A stretch of 49,316 nucleotides of DNA from Alphaproteobacteria bacterium (GTDB lineage Bacteria > Pseudomonadota > Alphaproteobacteria > GCA-2731375): assembly GCA_021776235.1 (NCBI GenBank), contig JAJFGG010000075.1:1-49316 (forward strand). The letters run 5' to 3'. This document shows positions 1 to 8,373 of this stretch, piece by piece. Positions within the stretch are counted from its first letter, which is position 1, and every line of letters starts with the position of its first letter. The position numbers and the translations under genes are program-made. Under the pieces are notes generated by a model. The model saw only the letters and a list, made by a program, of their open reading frames with translations, had not been told where the DNA came from and made no database searches.

Positions 1-248
1 CACAGGATTCCGGGTTCTCTCTGGCGTTGGGCGGTCGCTTTTTTGTGACCAACTCTTACGCGCTCGGGGTCGCGCTAGACCCGGCGTCAGAACGAGCACG
101 CTCATGTCGAAATTTGTAACGGTGAACTTCCGTAGTGCCGAGTTGGTCGGGGCATGGACGAACGTAGCCAGGCCTGTTAGGACAACCCGTAGAAAGACCG
201 TCGCGGCAGCACCGCGACTCCCATATTGCACGTAGCGTCGGCCTTGGA
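1..248. other. No recognisable gene at left edge
   Basis: I see no convincing reading frame, RNA gene or repeat here. The only open frame is a short arginine-rich minus-strand frame without a ribosome binding site. The upstream neighbour (often ftsY next to yciB in alphaproteobacteria) lies outside the window, if it is present. Confidence 0.4.
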
Positions 249-818
249 ATGAACTTTATCGAACGGTATCTCAACCGGCACATCCTGCTTGAGATTTGCC
301 CTGTCGTTGTGTTTTTTGTCGTGAACTATGGCTGGGGTCTTATGCCTGCGACGGCAGCGGTGGTGGCGGCTACCGTGATCGCTGTAGGGATCGGGCTGGC
401 AGTAGAGCGTCGCGTTCCAGTCCTCGCCATCGTCACGCTGGTTCTCGTCCTACTATTGGGCGGAGCTAGTTTGGCATTCAACGACGAAACCTTCATCAAG
501 ATGAAGCCGACTGTCGGGAAGTGCCTTTTTGCGACCGCCCTTGGTATTGGCCTTTTCTTTAGACCTAGTTTTCTCGCCCGAGCGCTAGAAGGTCAAGTGA
601 AGCTCACTGGACCCGGTTGGCGTGTCCTGACTGTGTGTTGGATCGGAGTTGCACTTGGCCTGGCAGCCCTGAACGAGATCCTTTGGCGCACGCTGGAGAC
701 GGACACTTGGGTTGCCTTCAATACTGCATTAACACCAGTGTCAATCATTGGCTATATCTCGATTACCAGGTTGATTGCGCCACGCTATTGGCAGGAAGAA
801 CCTGCAGAAAATCGCTGA
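249..818 (+). CDS. yciB: Inner-membrane-spanning protein YciB (intracellular septation family)
   Basis: A 189-residue protein with about five hydrophobic helices. It carries family hallmarks: an N-terminal stretch with ICPVVVFF, the KMKPTVGK motif near residues 80-90, and LNEILWR followed by WVAF near residues 140-155. YciB (IspZ) is an inner-membrane protein linked to envelope integrity and cell division; its biochemical activity is not settled. Length is normal for the family. The ATG at 249 is the only sensible start because the hydrophobic core begins directly after it, although the Shine-Dalgarno is weak (TTGGA just upstream). It appears to be monocistronic: about 280 non-coding bases follow before the next gene. 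Confidence 0.87.
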   Translation: MNFIERYLNRHILLEICPVVVFFVVNYGWGLMPATAAVVAATVIAVGIGLAVERRVPVLAIVTLVLVLLLGGASLAFNDETFIKMKPTVGKCLFATALGIGLFFRPSFLARALEGQVKLTGPGWRVLTVCWIGVALGLAALNEILWRTLETDTWVAFNTALTPVSIIGYISITRLIAPRYWQEEPAENR

Positions 819-870
819 GCCCAAGTTCCGCCCGGGTTAAACTGCGACATGCCTTGCGCCGGCAATCGTG

Positions 871-914
871 CCGAATACAGTGTGATACCGAATACGGTGA
901 CAGCGAGTACGGTG
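871..914. repeat. Three short direct repeats (iteron-like)
   Basis: Three near-identical 12-mers occur in the 819-1096 non-coding gap: CCGAATACAGTG (871-882), CCGAATACGGTG (888-899) and GCGAGTACGGTG (903-914), spaced 15-17 bases. Such phased repeats can bind a regulator, but nothing else supports that here. The rest of the gap holds nothing I recognise apart from the strong ribosome binding site of the next gene. Confidence 0.4.
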
Positions 915-1096
915 CAGTCCACCATCGCTTCGTGTCTTTATCTATCTTGGCATTTCCCACCTTGAAATTGGAATAGGTGTCTGCGAAGGAGATCACGAGT
1001 AATAGCTGAATCTCACTGACGGCCAATCAAGGCTGGTGAAGGGGCCCCCGGTCGGGTTATTTTCGCGGTCGCAATGAAAGCGGAGAGGGATGAGTT

Positions 1097-1510
1097 ATGA
1101 GCGACATCGACTATCAGGCCATTTTGCCCGAGGGCTGGAACCGGGCGCGGGGGTTTTCCTATGGCGTTGCCGCCGTCGGCAGCCGTGTTCTGCGCATCGC
1201 CGGGCAGATCGCCGCCACCGATGGCAATCAGCCCGTGGACCCCGATCTTGACTTCGGCGGGCAATGGGAACGCGCCATGGGCAACCTGGTAACCATACTG
1301 AGGGCGGCGGGTGGCGAACCGGCCAACCTGGTCATGCTGCGGGCCTTCGTGACGGATATCGATGCCTTCAACGCCGCCGGTCCGGCCGTCGGCGCGGCCT
1401 GGGGAACCCACCTGGGCAAGCATTTCCCGGCCATGACCCTGGTCGAGGTCAGCCGTTTGATCGACCCCAACGCCATGGTCGAGATCGAGGGCGAAGCGGT
1501 GCTGAGCTAA
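1097..1510 (+). CDS. RidA (YjgF/YER057c) family protein
   Basis: A 137-residue single-domain protein matching the RidA/YjgF fold: IAGQIA near residue 35, a central helix with NLVTILRAAGG near 60-70, MLRAFVTD near 78-85, and the C-terminal block HFPAMTLVEVSRL...VEIEGEAV. RidA enzymes hydrolyse reactive enamines/imines released by PLP enzymes; members outside the RidA subgroup may act on other imines or in aromatic pathways. The start is set by a strong Shine-Dalgarno (GGAGAGGGA, 1082-1090) ahead of ATG 1097. It sits just upstream of the Crp/Fnr-type gene, with 109 bases between them. Exact substrate is unknown. Confidence 0.9.
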   Translation: MSDIDYQAILPEGWNRARGFSYGVAAVGSRVLRIAGQIAATDGNQPVDPDLDFGGQWERAMGNLVTILRAAGGEPANLVMLRAFVTDIDAFNAAGPAVGAAWGTHLGKHFPAMTLVEVSRLIDPNAMVEIEGEAVLS

Positions 1511-1619
1511 AATATGGCGATGTTTCGGGCCGGGCTGCAAATGTTTGCGTCCGCAGGCCTAATGGCTATGCTCGTGATGGCTATACGCGTGACGGCGGCA
1601 CCGGGAATGGGACTGGTAG

Positions 1620-2342
1620 ATGGCGAAGCTTGATCGCGATACCTTCGAGCGGCGGACGGGCATCCGCTCCGCCGACTATGATCAGCTCAAACAGATCCCC
1701 CTTTTCGCCGGCATGACCGACGACACCATCATGAATCTGCTGGTGGACGCCACCGCGCGGCGCTATCCCCGCGGCACCTCGTTATTCATGCAGGGGGAAC
1801 AGGCGGATCGTTTCTTTGTCGTTCTCGAGGGCTGGGTCAAGGGCTTCCGCCAGGCCCCGGATGGCCATGAAAGCGTGATCGCGGTGTTCGGCCCTGGCGA
1901 ATCCTTCGCTGAAGCGGCAATGTTCGTGTCCGGTAATTTTCCCATCAGCACGGAAATCGCGGCTGACGCGCGGCTGCTGGTGATACCGCGCAGCGGCTTG
2001 TTGAACCAGTTGCGCGAGGACCCCGATATCGCCCTGAAGATGCTGGCCTCCATGTCGCGCCGCCTGCGCGGGTTCGTCCAGCAGGTGGAGCAGTTGACGG
2101 TTAAATCGGCGACCCAGCGTCTGGCGGCCTTCCTGGAGAAACTGGTCGATGTTGAAGCCGGGCCAGACGAATTCCAGCTGCCCCTGGACAAAATGCTGAT
2201 TGCCGGCCGCCTGGGTATGCAGCCGGAAACCTTGTCCCGGGCCCTATCCAAGCTACGTTCCATTGGGGTGGCGACCGAAGGGCATCGGGTCATCGTCAAG
2301 GATGTCGCGGCCCTGCACGCCATCAACGACGACGATGAATAG
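1620..2342 (+). CDS. Crp/Fnr-family transcriptional regulator
   Basis: A 240-residue protein with an N-terminal cyclic-nucleotide-binding-type beta-roll (about 25-145: IPLFAGM, FMQGEQADRFFVVLEGWVKGF, GESFAEAAMF), a dimerisation helix, and a C-terminal winged helix-turn-helix (about 175-235; recognition region GMQPETLSRALSKLRSIGV). There is no N-terminal cysteine cluster as in Fnr, so direct [4Fe-4S] oxygen sensing is unlikely. The layout fits Dnr/Nnr-like or other Crp-type sensors. It lies 103 bases upstream of a molybdoenzyme operon and is its most likely regulator (inference from position). A 15-bp imperfect tandem repeat (ATGGCTAT-type units, 1562-1591) precedes it. Confidence 0.9.
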   Translation: MAKLDRDTFERRTGIRSADYDQLKQIPLFAGMTDDTIMNLLVDATARRYPRGTSLFMQGEQADRFFVVLEGWVKGFRQAPDGHESVIAVFGPGESFAEAAMFVSGNFPISTEIAADARLLVIPRSGLLNQLREDPDIALKMLASMSRRLRGFVQQVEQLTVKSATQRLAAFLEKLVDVEAGPDEFQLPLDKMLIAGRLGMQPETLSRALSKLRSIGVATEGHRVIVKDVAALHAINDDDE

Positions 2343-2445
2343 CGCCCTGATGAATCTAATCGGCCGGGAGGGGTGCCGATATGGTACCTAGTAATGACCT
2401 AACAATTCGTGATGGCCACTCGAACAGCAGACCAGGGGATTGGCG

Positions 2446-5166
2446 ATGAGCACGACAAAAAAAGTTCCGCAATATTGTTATCAATGCGTCGCCGGGCCGG
2501 ATTTCCTTACCGTCAAGGTCGAGGACGGCGTGGCGACGGAGATCGAGCCGAACTTTGCCCTGGCGGATGTCCACCCAGGCGCCGGCAAGTCCTGTGTCAA
2601 GGCCTACGGCCTGGTGCAAAAGACCTACAATCCGAACCGCCTGCTGACACCAATGAAGCGGACCAACCCGAAGAAGGGGCGGGATGAAGATCCCGGCTTC
2701 GTGCCTATTTCCTGGGACGAGGCCCTGGGCATGGTGGAAGGGAAACTCAAGGAGATTCAGGCCAAGGGTTTGTACGATGAATTGGGCTATGCCCGCGTCG
2801 CCGCCTCGTTCGGCGGCGGCGGCACGCCGACGTATTATATGGGGACTTTTCCGGCCTTTTTGGGCGCCTGGGGCGCGGTTGATTTCAGTTTCGGTTCAGG
2901 GCAGGGGGTGAAATGCACCCATTCCGAACATTTGTACGGGGAGTTGTGGCATCGCGCCTTTACCGTATCCGCCGATACACCAACGACGAACTATATTCTG
3001 TCATTTGGCGGCAATCCGGAAGCCTCCGCCGGGGTGATCGGCATTTCGCGGCATGCAGATGCACGGGCGCGCGGGGCCAAGCGGGTGCAGATCGAACCGC
3101 ACCTGTCGGTTACCGGGGCCTGTTCGGCGGAATGGGTGCCGATCCGGCCGAAAACCGATCCCGCCTTCATGTACGGCCTGATCCACGTGATGCTGCACGA
3201 AATGCCCCGGGAACGGCTGGACCTGGAATTCCTCACCGATCACACAGGTTCGCCCTATCTGGTGGCGCCGAACGGCTATTTTCTGCGTGATCCGGTAACC
3301 CACAAGCCGTTGATGTGGGACAACACCCGGGGCGCCGCCGTAACCTTCGATACGCCGGACATAAAACCGGCCCTGGAGGGCAGCTTCACCGTCTCGGGCG
3401 TTGAAGTCGGTGCCGATGGCGAGGAATGGCAGCACGAAGCGATCGAGGTGCAGACCGCGTTCAGCCATCTGGTCAAACAGATGGCGCAATACACCCCGGA
3501 ATGGGCCGAGGAGATTTGCCAGGTACCGGATGGCTGCATACGCCGCATCGCCGATGAATTTGTCTCGCATGCCCAGGTTGGCGACACCATAGAGATCGAT
3601 GGCGAAGTCCTGCCCCTGCGGCCCGTGGCGGTCATTCTGGGCAAAACGGTCAACAACGGCTGGGGCGGATATGAATGTTGCTGGGGGCGTACTTTGCTGG
3701 CCTGTCTGGTCGGCTCGTTGGAGGTGCCCGGCGGCACCCTCGGCACCACGGTACGTCTGAACCGGCCCGCCACAACGCGTCAGGCCAGCGTCATCGGCGG
3801 CCCGGACGGCTTCATGCAATACCCCATGAATGCGACGGACAAGGAAGGCTGGCAGGAGACGCCGAAGGCCCGAAACGCCCACGATACCCTGGTGCCATTG
3901 TCGGCCTCTTCACCGTGGAGCCAGGCCCTGGGCCCGACCCACCTGGCCTGGATGTTCCGCAAGGAAAGTCCGGAAAACTGGCCAGAGGTCTCGGCTCCTG
4001 ATCTGTGGTTCGTCTATCGCACCAATCCGGCGATCTCGTTCTGGGATACCAAGGCGGTGACCGAGCGGATCGCCGAATTCCCCTTCATTGTCTCGTTCTG
4101 TTACATCCGGGACGAAACCAATCATATGGCGGATGTTCTGCTACCCGAATGCACCGATTTTGAAAGCACCCAGCTTATCCGGGTCGGCGGCACAAAGTTC
4201 ATAGAAAGTTATTGGGATCACGAAGGGGTCGCCCTGCGTCAACCGGCCATCAAGCCCCTGGGCGAGACCCGGGATTTCACCGATATCGCCACCGAGCTGG
4301 CGGAGCGCGCCGGTATTCTGGATAAATATAACAATGCCATCAACCGCGGTGCCGGCGGCGTGCCCTTGCGTGGCGGCAACTATGACTTCAGCCTGGATAT
4401 TGAACAGAGCCATGGTGCGGAAGAGATCTGGGACGCCATGTGCCGGGCAGCGTCGGCCGAATTGACCGACGGCGCTGAAACCGATGGTTTGGACTGGTAC
4501 AAGGAGCATGGCATTCGTACCCGGCCGATCTCGCGCCTGATCTGGTATCTGTTCCCGGAACTGCGCAAAAAGGGCCTGCGCTTTGAAATGCCTTATCAGG
4601 AACAGCTGTACCGGGTCGGCAAACAACTGGGCAATCGTTTGCACGAAAAAGGCATCGAATGGTGGAACGAACAACTCAAGGAATACGAACCCTTGCCGCC
4701 CTGGAAGGATTTTCCAGGCATCTGGGAACAGGCCACGGTGAATTCCGGCGGCGCGTTGGCGGACTATCCCTTCTGGCTGCTGACCTCGCGCAGCATGCAA
4801 CTGGCCTGGGGCAGCAACAGCTCGATCCAGATGATCGACGAGGTGGCGAAGAACATGCGCGGCCACAGGGCGGTCGTCATGAACGCCGGCCGGGCGGCGG
4901 AAATGGGCATCGAGGACGGCGATCTGGTGGAGATCAATTCGACCTTGCGCGGCACCAAGGGCCGGGTCGTGCTGAAACAGGGCATCCGGCCCGATACGAT
5001 TTTGATCCAGGGCCAGTTTGACCATTGGGTCACGCCCTATTCAAAGGACAATCCCGCCCCCAGCATGAATACCGTCGTGCCCATGTCCTTGGCCCTGACC
5101 GACGCCACCGGGTCGGCGGCCGATATCGTCCGGGTCGCGGTGAAACGTCTGGAGGGCCCGGCGTGA
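2446..5166 (+). CDS. Molybdopterin oxidoreductase catalytic subunit (PadB-like, DMSO reductase superfamily)
   Basis: A 906-residue catalytic subunit of the Mo/W-bisPGD superfamily. N-terminal iron-sulfur segment: C11-x2-C14 and C50-V-K; the third cysteine expected about four residues after C14 is absent. The molybdopterin domain follows (PISWDEAL at 87-94), with KCTHSEH at 156-162, where C157 is a candidate metal ligand. The C-terminal dinucleotide-binding domain has WLLTSRS, AEMGIEDGDLVEI and QGQFDHWVTPYS. There is no twin-arginine signal, so it probably faces the cytoplasm. The sequence style and the order catalytic/FeS/anchor recall phenylacetyl-CoA:acceptor oxidoreductase (PadBCD), but no phenylacetate genes are nearby. 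ATG 2446 is chosen over TTG 2440 because of AGGGGAT at 2434-2440. The stop overlaps the next start (GTGA). Confidence 0.85.
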   Translation: MSTTKKVPQYCYQCVAGPDFLTVKVEDGVATEIEPNFALADVHPGAGKSCVKAYGLVQKTYNPNRLLTPMKRTNPKKGRDEDPGFVPISWDEALGMVEGKLKEIQAKGLYDELGYARVAASFGGGGTPTYYMGTFPAFLGAWGAVDFSFGSGQGVKCTHSEHLYGELWHRAFTVSADTPTTNYILSFGGNPEASAGVIGISRHADARARGAKRVQIEPHLSVTGACSAEWVPIRPKTDPAFMYGLIHVMLHEMPRERLDLEFLTDHTGSPYLVAPNGYFLRDPVTHKPLMWDNTRGAAVTFDTPDIKPALEGSFTVSGVEVGADGEEWQHEAIEVQTAFSHLVKQMAQYTPEWAEEICQVPDGCIRRIADEFVSHAQVGDTIEIDGEVLPLRPVAVILGKTVNNGWGGYECCWGRTLLACLVGSLEVPGGTLGTTVRLNRPATTRQASVIGGPDGFMQYPMNATDKEGWQETPKARNAHDTLVPLSASSPWSQALGPTHLAWMFRKESPENWPEVSAPDLWFVYRTNPAISFWDTKAVTERIAEFPFIVSFCYIRDETNHMADVLLPECTDFESTQLIRVGGTKFIESYWDHEGVALRQPAIKPLGETRDFTDIATELAERAGILDKYNNAINRGAGGVPLRGGNYDFSLDIEQSHGAEEIWDAMCRAASAELTDGAETDGLDWYKEHGIRTRPISRLIWYLFPELRKKGLRFEMPYQEQLYRVGKQLGNRLHEKGIEWWNEQLKEYEPLPPWKDFPGIWEQATVNSGGALADYPFWLLTSRSMQLAWGSNSSIQMIDEVAKNMRGHRAVVMNAGRAAEMGIEDGDLVEINSTLRGTKGRVVLKQGIRPDTILIQGQFDHWVTPYSKDNPAPSMNTVVPMSLALTDATGSAADIVRVAVKRLEGPA

Positions 5167-5813
5167 CCCGCTATGTGATGGTTGCCGATCTGCGCCGCTG
5201 CGTCGGTTGCCAGACCTGTACGGCGGCCTGCAAGCATGCCAACGCGACACCGCCCGGGGTGCAATGGCGCCAGGTGCTGGATATGGAAACCGGCACCTAT
5301 CCCCAGGTGCAACGCACCTTTGTGCCGGTCGGCTGCATGCATTGCGCCGATCCGCCCTGCGAGCATGTCTGCCCCTCCACGGCGACCAAGATCCGCCCCG
5401 ACGGCATTGTCGAGATCGATTATGATCTGTGCATTGGCTGTGGCTATTGCGCCGTGGCCTGCCCCTATCAGGCCCGCCATATTGTCCACAAGCGGGATCT
5501 GGCCTACGACAAGCAGGCCATGGCGCACGAAGACGCGCGTTTTGACGAGGGACGTATGTCCGTAGCCATGAAGTGCAATTTCTGCCAGGGCCGTATCGAT
5601 ACCGCCAAGGAGACCGGGCAAACCCCTGGCGTCGATCCGGAGGTGACCCCGGCCTGCGTCAATTCCTGCATTGCCGATGCCCTGCATTTTGGTGACCGCG
5701 ATGATCCCAACAGCAATGTCTCGGCCCTGTTGGCGGAGAACCAGACCTTCCGCATGCACGAGGAACTGGGGACGGATCCGGGTTTCTATTACATCTGGGA
5801 CAAGAACGAATGA
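5163..5813 (+). CDS. Ferredoxin-like 4Fe-4S electron-transfer subunit (PadC/DmsB-like)
   Basis: A 216-residue subunit with four cysteine clusters typical of DmsB/NrfC/PadC proteins: C13-x2-C16-x2-C19-x3-C23; CMHCADPPCEHVC around 57-70; CIGCGYCAVAC around 90-100; and a split last cluster (KCNFCQGR ... CVNSC). It would carry four [4Fe-4S] clusters and pass electrons between the molybdenum subunit and the membrane anchor. The GTG start at 5163 overlaps the TGA of the catalytic subunit, and its own stop overlaps the anchor start (ATGA, 5810-5813), indicating translational coupling. The open frame extends further upstream, but that part overlaps the catalytic gene and lacks family features. Confidence 0.9.
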   Translation: MTRYVMVADLRRCVGCQTCTAACKHANATPPGVQWRQVLDMETGTYPQVQRTFVPVGCMHCADPPCEHVCPSTATKIRPDGIVEIDYDLCIGCGYCAVACPYQARHIVHKRDLAYDKQAMAHEDARFDEGRMSVAMKCNFCQGRIDTAKETGQTPGVDPEVTPACVNSCIADALHFGDRDDPNSNVSALLAENQTFRMHEELGTDPGFYYIWDKNE

Positions 5814-6718
5814 GCCGTATTGAACCCTGGCACCAGGTCAATTGGGACTGGCGCGCCGCCGGCAACTTTATTGGCGGCGGCAGCGGCACGGGGCTGGTGA
5901 TCCTGGCGGCGCTGGCCGCCGGCCAGGGAACCACTTATTGGCCATTGGGTTTTCTCGGCGTCATTCTGGTCGGCATCGGCCTGTTTTGCGTCTGGTTGGA
6001 GATCGGCCGTCCCTGGCGCGCGCTGCATGTCTTCTATCATCCGCAGACCTCGTGGATGACCCGTGAAGCCTTTGTTTCGGCCCTGCTGTTGCCCGTTACG
6101 ATGGTGGCGGCCCTCGCTTCATCGCCATTCCTTTTTGAGCCCGCCGTCGCCAAGGGTGCGATCTGGCTGGCGGCGCTGCTGGCCGCGCTTTACCTTTATT
6201 GTCAGGCCCGCATTCTGCACTGCTCGAAAGGTATTCCGGCCTGGCGGCATCCCAGCCTGATGCCGGTCATCATCCTGACGGGCTTGACGGAAGGGGCGGG
6301 CTTTTTGCTGATGGGGACCGCCCTGGTCGGCGGTCATTTTGTATGGCCGCTGCTGTTGTTGTTGATCCTGCTATTGGGACGCTGGATGGCCTGGCGCCGC
6401 TACCTGGCGAACCTTGCGGAAACCGGCGCGCCGAGCAAGGCCTTGGCGGTCCTGAACGGGGCCACGCCGATGATCAATATTCTGGGACATTATGCGGCGT
6501 CCATCCTGATTGTGCTGGCTCTGCTCACCGGTGCATTTGGTCCTCTGTTCGCGGCCCTGGCCGGCCTGGCCGCTATTGCCGGCGGCTGGCAGATGAAATT
6601 CGTCGTCGTCGCCCGCGCGGCCTTCAATCAAGGCTTTGCCCTGCCCCTGACCCCCGTACGCGGGACCGGAAAGCCCGGCCCGGCTGACAAGCCCGGTTGG
6701 AGCAAGAGCGGGCCGTAA
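5810..6718 (+). CDS. Membrane anchor subunit of molybdoenzyme (PadD/DmsC/NrfD-like)
   Basis: A 302-residue polytopic membrane protein with about eight hydrophobic helices, in the position and size of DmsC/PadD anchor subunits. Recognisable features are WRAAGNFIGGGSGTG near the N terminus and EIGRPWRALHVFYHPQTSW near residues 65-85, the latter typical of this anchor family. It should bind quinone and link the catalytic and iron-sulfur subunits to the respiratory chain. It is coupled to the preceding gene by a 4-bp overlap. No heme-binding motif is obvious. Confidence 0.85.
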   Translation: MSRIEPWHQVNWDWRAAGNFIGGGSGTGLVILAALAAGQGTTYWPLGFLGVILVGIGLFCVWLEIGRPWRALHVFYHPQTSWMTREAFVSALLLPVTMVAALASSPFLFEPAVAKGAIWLAALLAALYLYCQARILHCSKGIPAWRHPSLMPVIILTGLTEGAGFLLMGTALVGGHFVWPLLLLLILLLGRWMAWRRYLANLAETGAPSKALAVLNGATPMINILGHYAASILIVLALLTGAFGPLFAALAGLAAIAGGWQMKFVVVARAAFNQGFALPLTPVRGTGKPGPADKPGWSKSGP

Positions 6719-6720
6719 TT

Positions 6721-6993
6721 ATGACGGTGCTGATCAGCGCCCCCCATTGGCAGGCTGACGACGGCTGCCACATTGATGTCCGGGGTTTGCCCGCGCCGCA
6801 GCCCATGCTGCAAATTCTCGCTCTGCTGGAAACCGTGGCTGGGGGCGGGGTGATTGTGCATCACGACCGCGAACCGATCTATCTGTATCCGGAATTGACG
6901 GAACGGGGCTGGAACCACGAAATCGTGCCGGGCGAGGCCGGCGAGGTTCGCCTGCGCCTGTGGCGCGACAATGCTTATACCAATGGTCATTGA
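6721..6993 (+). CDS. DUF2249 domain protein
   Basis: A 90-residue protein made almost entirely of a DUF2249 domain: DVRGLPAPQPMLQILALLE, then HHDREPIYLYPELTERGW. The fold is related to TusA/SirA-type small proteins. DUF2249 genes are often found next to hemerythrins, NnrS-like proteins and Fnr/Dnr regulators in denitrifiers and relatives, but the biochemical role is unknown. ATG 6721 is preferred to the in-frame ATG 6697, which lies inside the upstream gene. It begins 2 bases after the anchor subunit stop, so it belongs to the same transcription unit. Confidence 0.85.
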   Translation: MTVLISAPHWQADDGCHIDVRGLPAPQPMLQILALLETVAGGGVIVHHDREPIYLYPELTERGWNHEIVPGEAGEVRLRLWRDNAYTNGH

Positions 6994-7011
6994 TAATAGA
7001 CCGGTCGCTGC

Positions 7012-8298
7012 ATGAGCCTGGGCGCGACCTCGTTCCTGGGCAGCGCGGGGGACCGTCTGCTGCCGCTATCCGTGCCCTTTCGGTTTTTCGGCGCGGCCGT
7101 GCTGTTCCATCTGGCGGCCTGGGCGGTCCTGGTGGCCGGCGCCGGCGAGCTGGCGGCTTTCAGGGGCGGCGCTGGACCGGTGCTGGCGGCGGTTCATCTG
7201 ATGACCCTGGGCGTGTTCGTGATGACCGCCATGGGCGCCAGCCTGCAACTGCTGCCTGTCGCCACCCTGCAGGGCTTTGCCGCGCCGGCCAGGATCAACG
7301 CCATTTGGTGGTTGCTGAACATCGGCACCATATGTCTGGCCGCCGGCATGTACCTGGCCTGGCATCAGGCCATGGTGGCCGGGGGCGTCGCGCTGAGCCT
7401 GGCCATAGCCCTCTATTTGCAGCTGTTGCTGGGTAATTTGCGCCGTGGCGGCGCCATGGCGGCGGTGGTCGCCCATGGCTGGCTGGCGGCCGCTGCCTTG
7501 ATTGGTTTGTTGCTCCTCGGCCTGATCCTGATCGCTAACCAGGAGCATGGCTTTCTGGCCGATGCGCAGCGCGCCGCCGTGAGCCATATGTTATTGGCGG
7601 CCTATGGCTTCATGGGCTTGCTGGCCATGGGTTTCAGCTATGTCCTGGTGCCGATGTTTGCCCTGGCGCCAATGCCCTCGGACAGATGGGCCCTGGCGGC
7701 CCTGCTTTGCACCTGCGCCGGCTTGGCCTTGGGGCTTGCGGGCACCTGGTTTGGCCAGGATGTCTGGGCCGCGGTAGGCGGCGGCATCGGCCTGGCCGGC
7801 GCTGCCCTCTATCTGGGCTTGATGGCAATGACCTTGAGACAAAGGATGCGCAGGAAACTGGGCCCGGCATTCATTATGATGCGCTTGTCATGGGCCTTAT
7901 TGCCTTTGAGCCTGTTCAGCGGCATCGCCTGGGCCCTGGACTTGCTGCCGGACTGGGGCGCGGTGTTATTCGGCCTGTGGTTGCTGGGCTGGTTGCTGGG
8001 CTTTCTGTTGGCTATCCTGCAAAGGATCGTGCCGTTCCTGGCGTCCATGCACGCGGCCCTGGCCATGAAACGCCGCCCCCCCACCGTGACCGCGTTGACG
8101 GCCGCGGGCCCGCTTGCCGCGCATCTTTACTGTCATTGTGCGGCATTGATATTGCTATCTGCCGGCATCGCCTGGGCCATGCCCGTTCTGGTGAGCCTGG
8201 GCACCCTGGCGGGGCTGTTGGGCGCGGCGTCTTTCGCGTGGTTCTTTCTGTTGGCGGTGCTGAAGTATCGGGCCGCCCTCAAGGCGCCGTCTGCTTGA
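7012..8298 (+). CDS. Polytopic membrane protein, NnrS / heme-copper oxidase subunit I-like
   Basis: A 428-residue protein with about twelve transmembrane helices. Conserved-looking histidines lie near helix ends (HLAAW near 25, HLMTLGVFVMTAMGAS near 62-75, SHMLLAAYGFMG near 190, and a late CHCAALI). The style resembles NnrS-type heme proteins and the diverged heme-copper-oxidase subunit I family found near nitric-oxide genes. I cannot assign a reaction. It is 18 bases downstream of the DUF2249 gene and in the same direction. Possible roles are nitric-oxide tolerance or heme-based sensing (inference). Confidence 0.6.
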   Translation: MSLGATSFLGSAGDRLLPLSVPFRFFGAAVLFHLAAWAVLVAGAGELAAFRGGAGPVLAAVHLMTLGVFVMTAMGASLQLLPVATLQGFAAPARINAIWWLLNIGTICLAAGMYLAWHQAMVAGGVALSLAIALYLQLLLGNLRRGGAMAAVVAHGWLAAAALIGLLLLGLILIANQEHGFLADAQRAAVSHMLLAAYGFMGLLAMGFSYVLVPMFALAPMPSDRWALAALLCTCAGLALGLAGTWFGQDVWAAVGGGIGLAGAALYLGLMAMTLRQRMRRKLGPAFIMMRLSWALLPLSLFSGIAWALDLLPDWGAVLFGLWLLGWLLGFLLAILQRIVPFLASMHAALAMKRRPPTVTALTAAGPLAAHLYCHCAALILLSAGIAWAMPVLVSLGTLAGLLGAASFAWFFLLAVLKYRAALKAPSA

Positions 8299-8373
8299 CC
8301 ACGATCAATGAAGCCCGCCACGGGATGTGGCTATCCTCCGTCTCGTTGCCGTTGCTGATGTTGGGATCGACGA

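Noticed and set aside
3001-3882. Long minus-strand open frame opposite the molybdoenzyme gene
   Set aside because: Arg/Gly/Ala-rich translation without domains; it is the shadow of a strongly supported gene.
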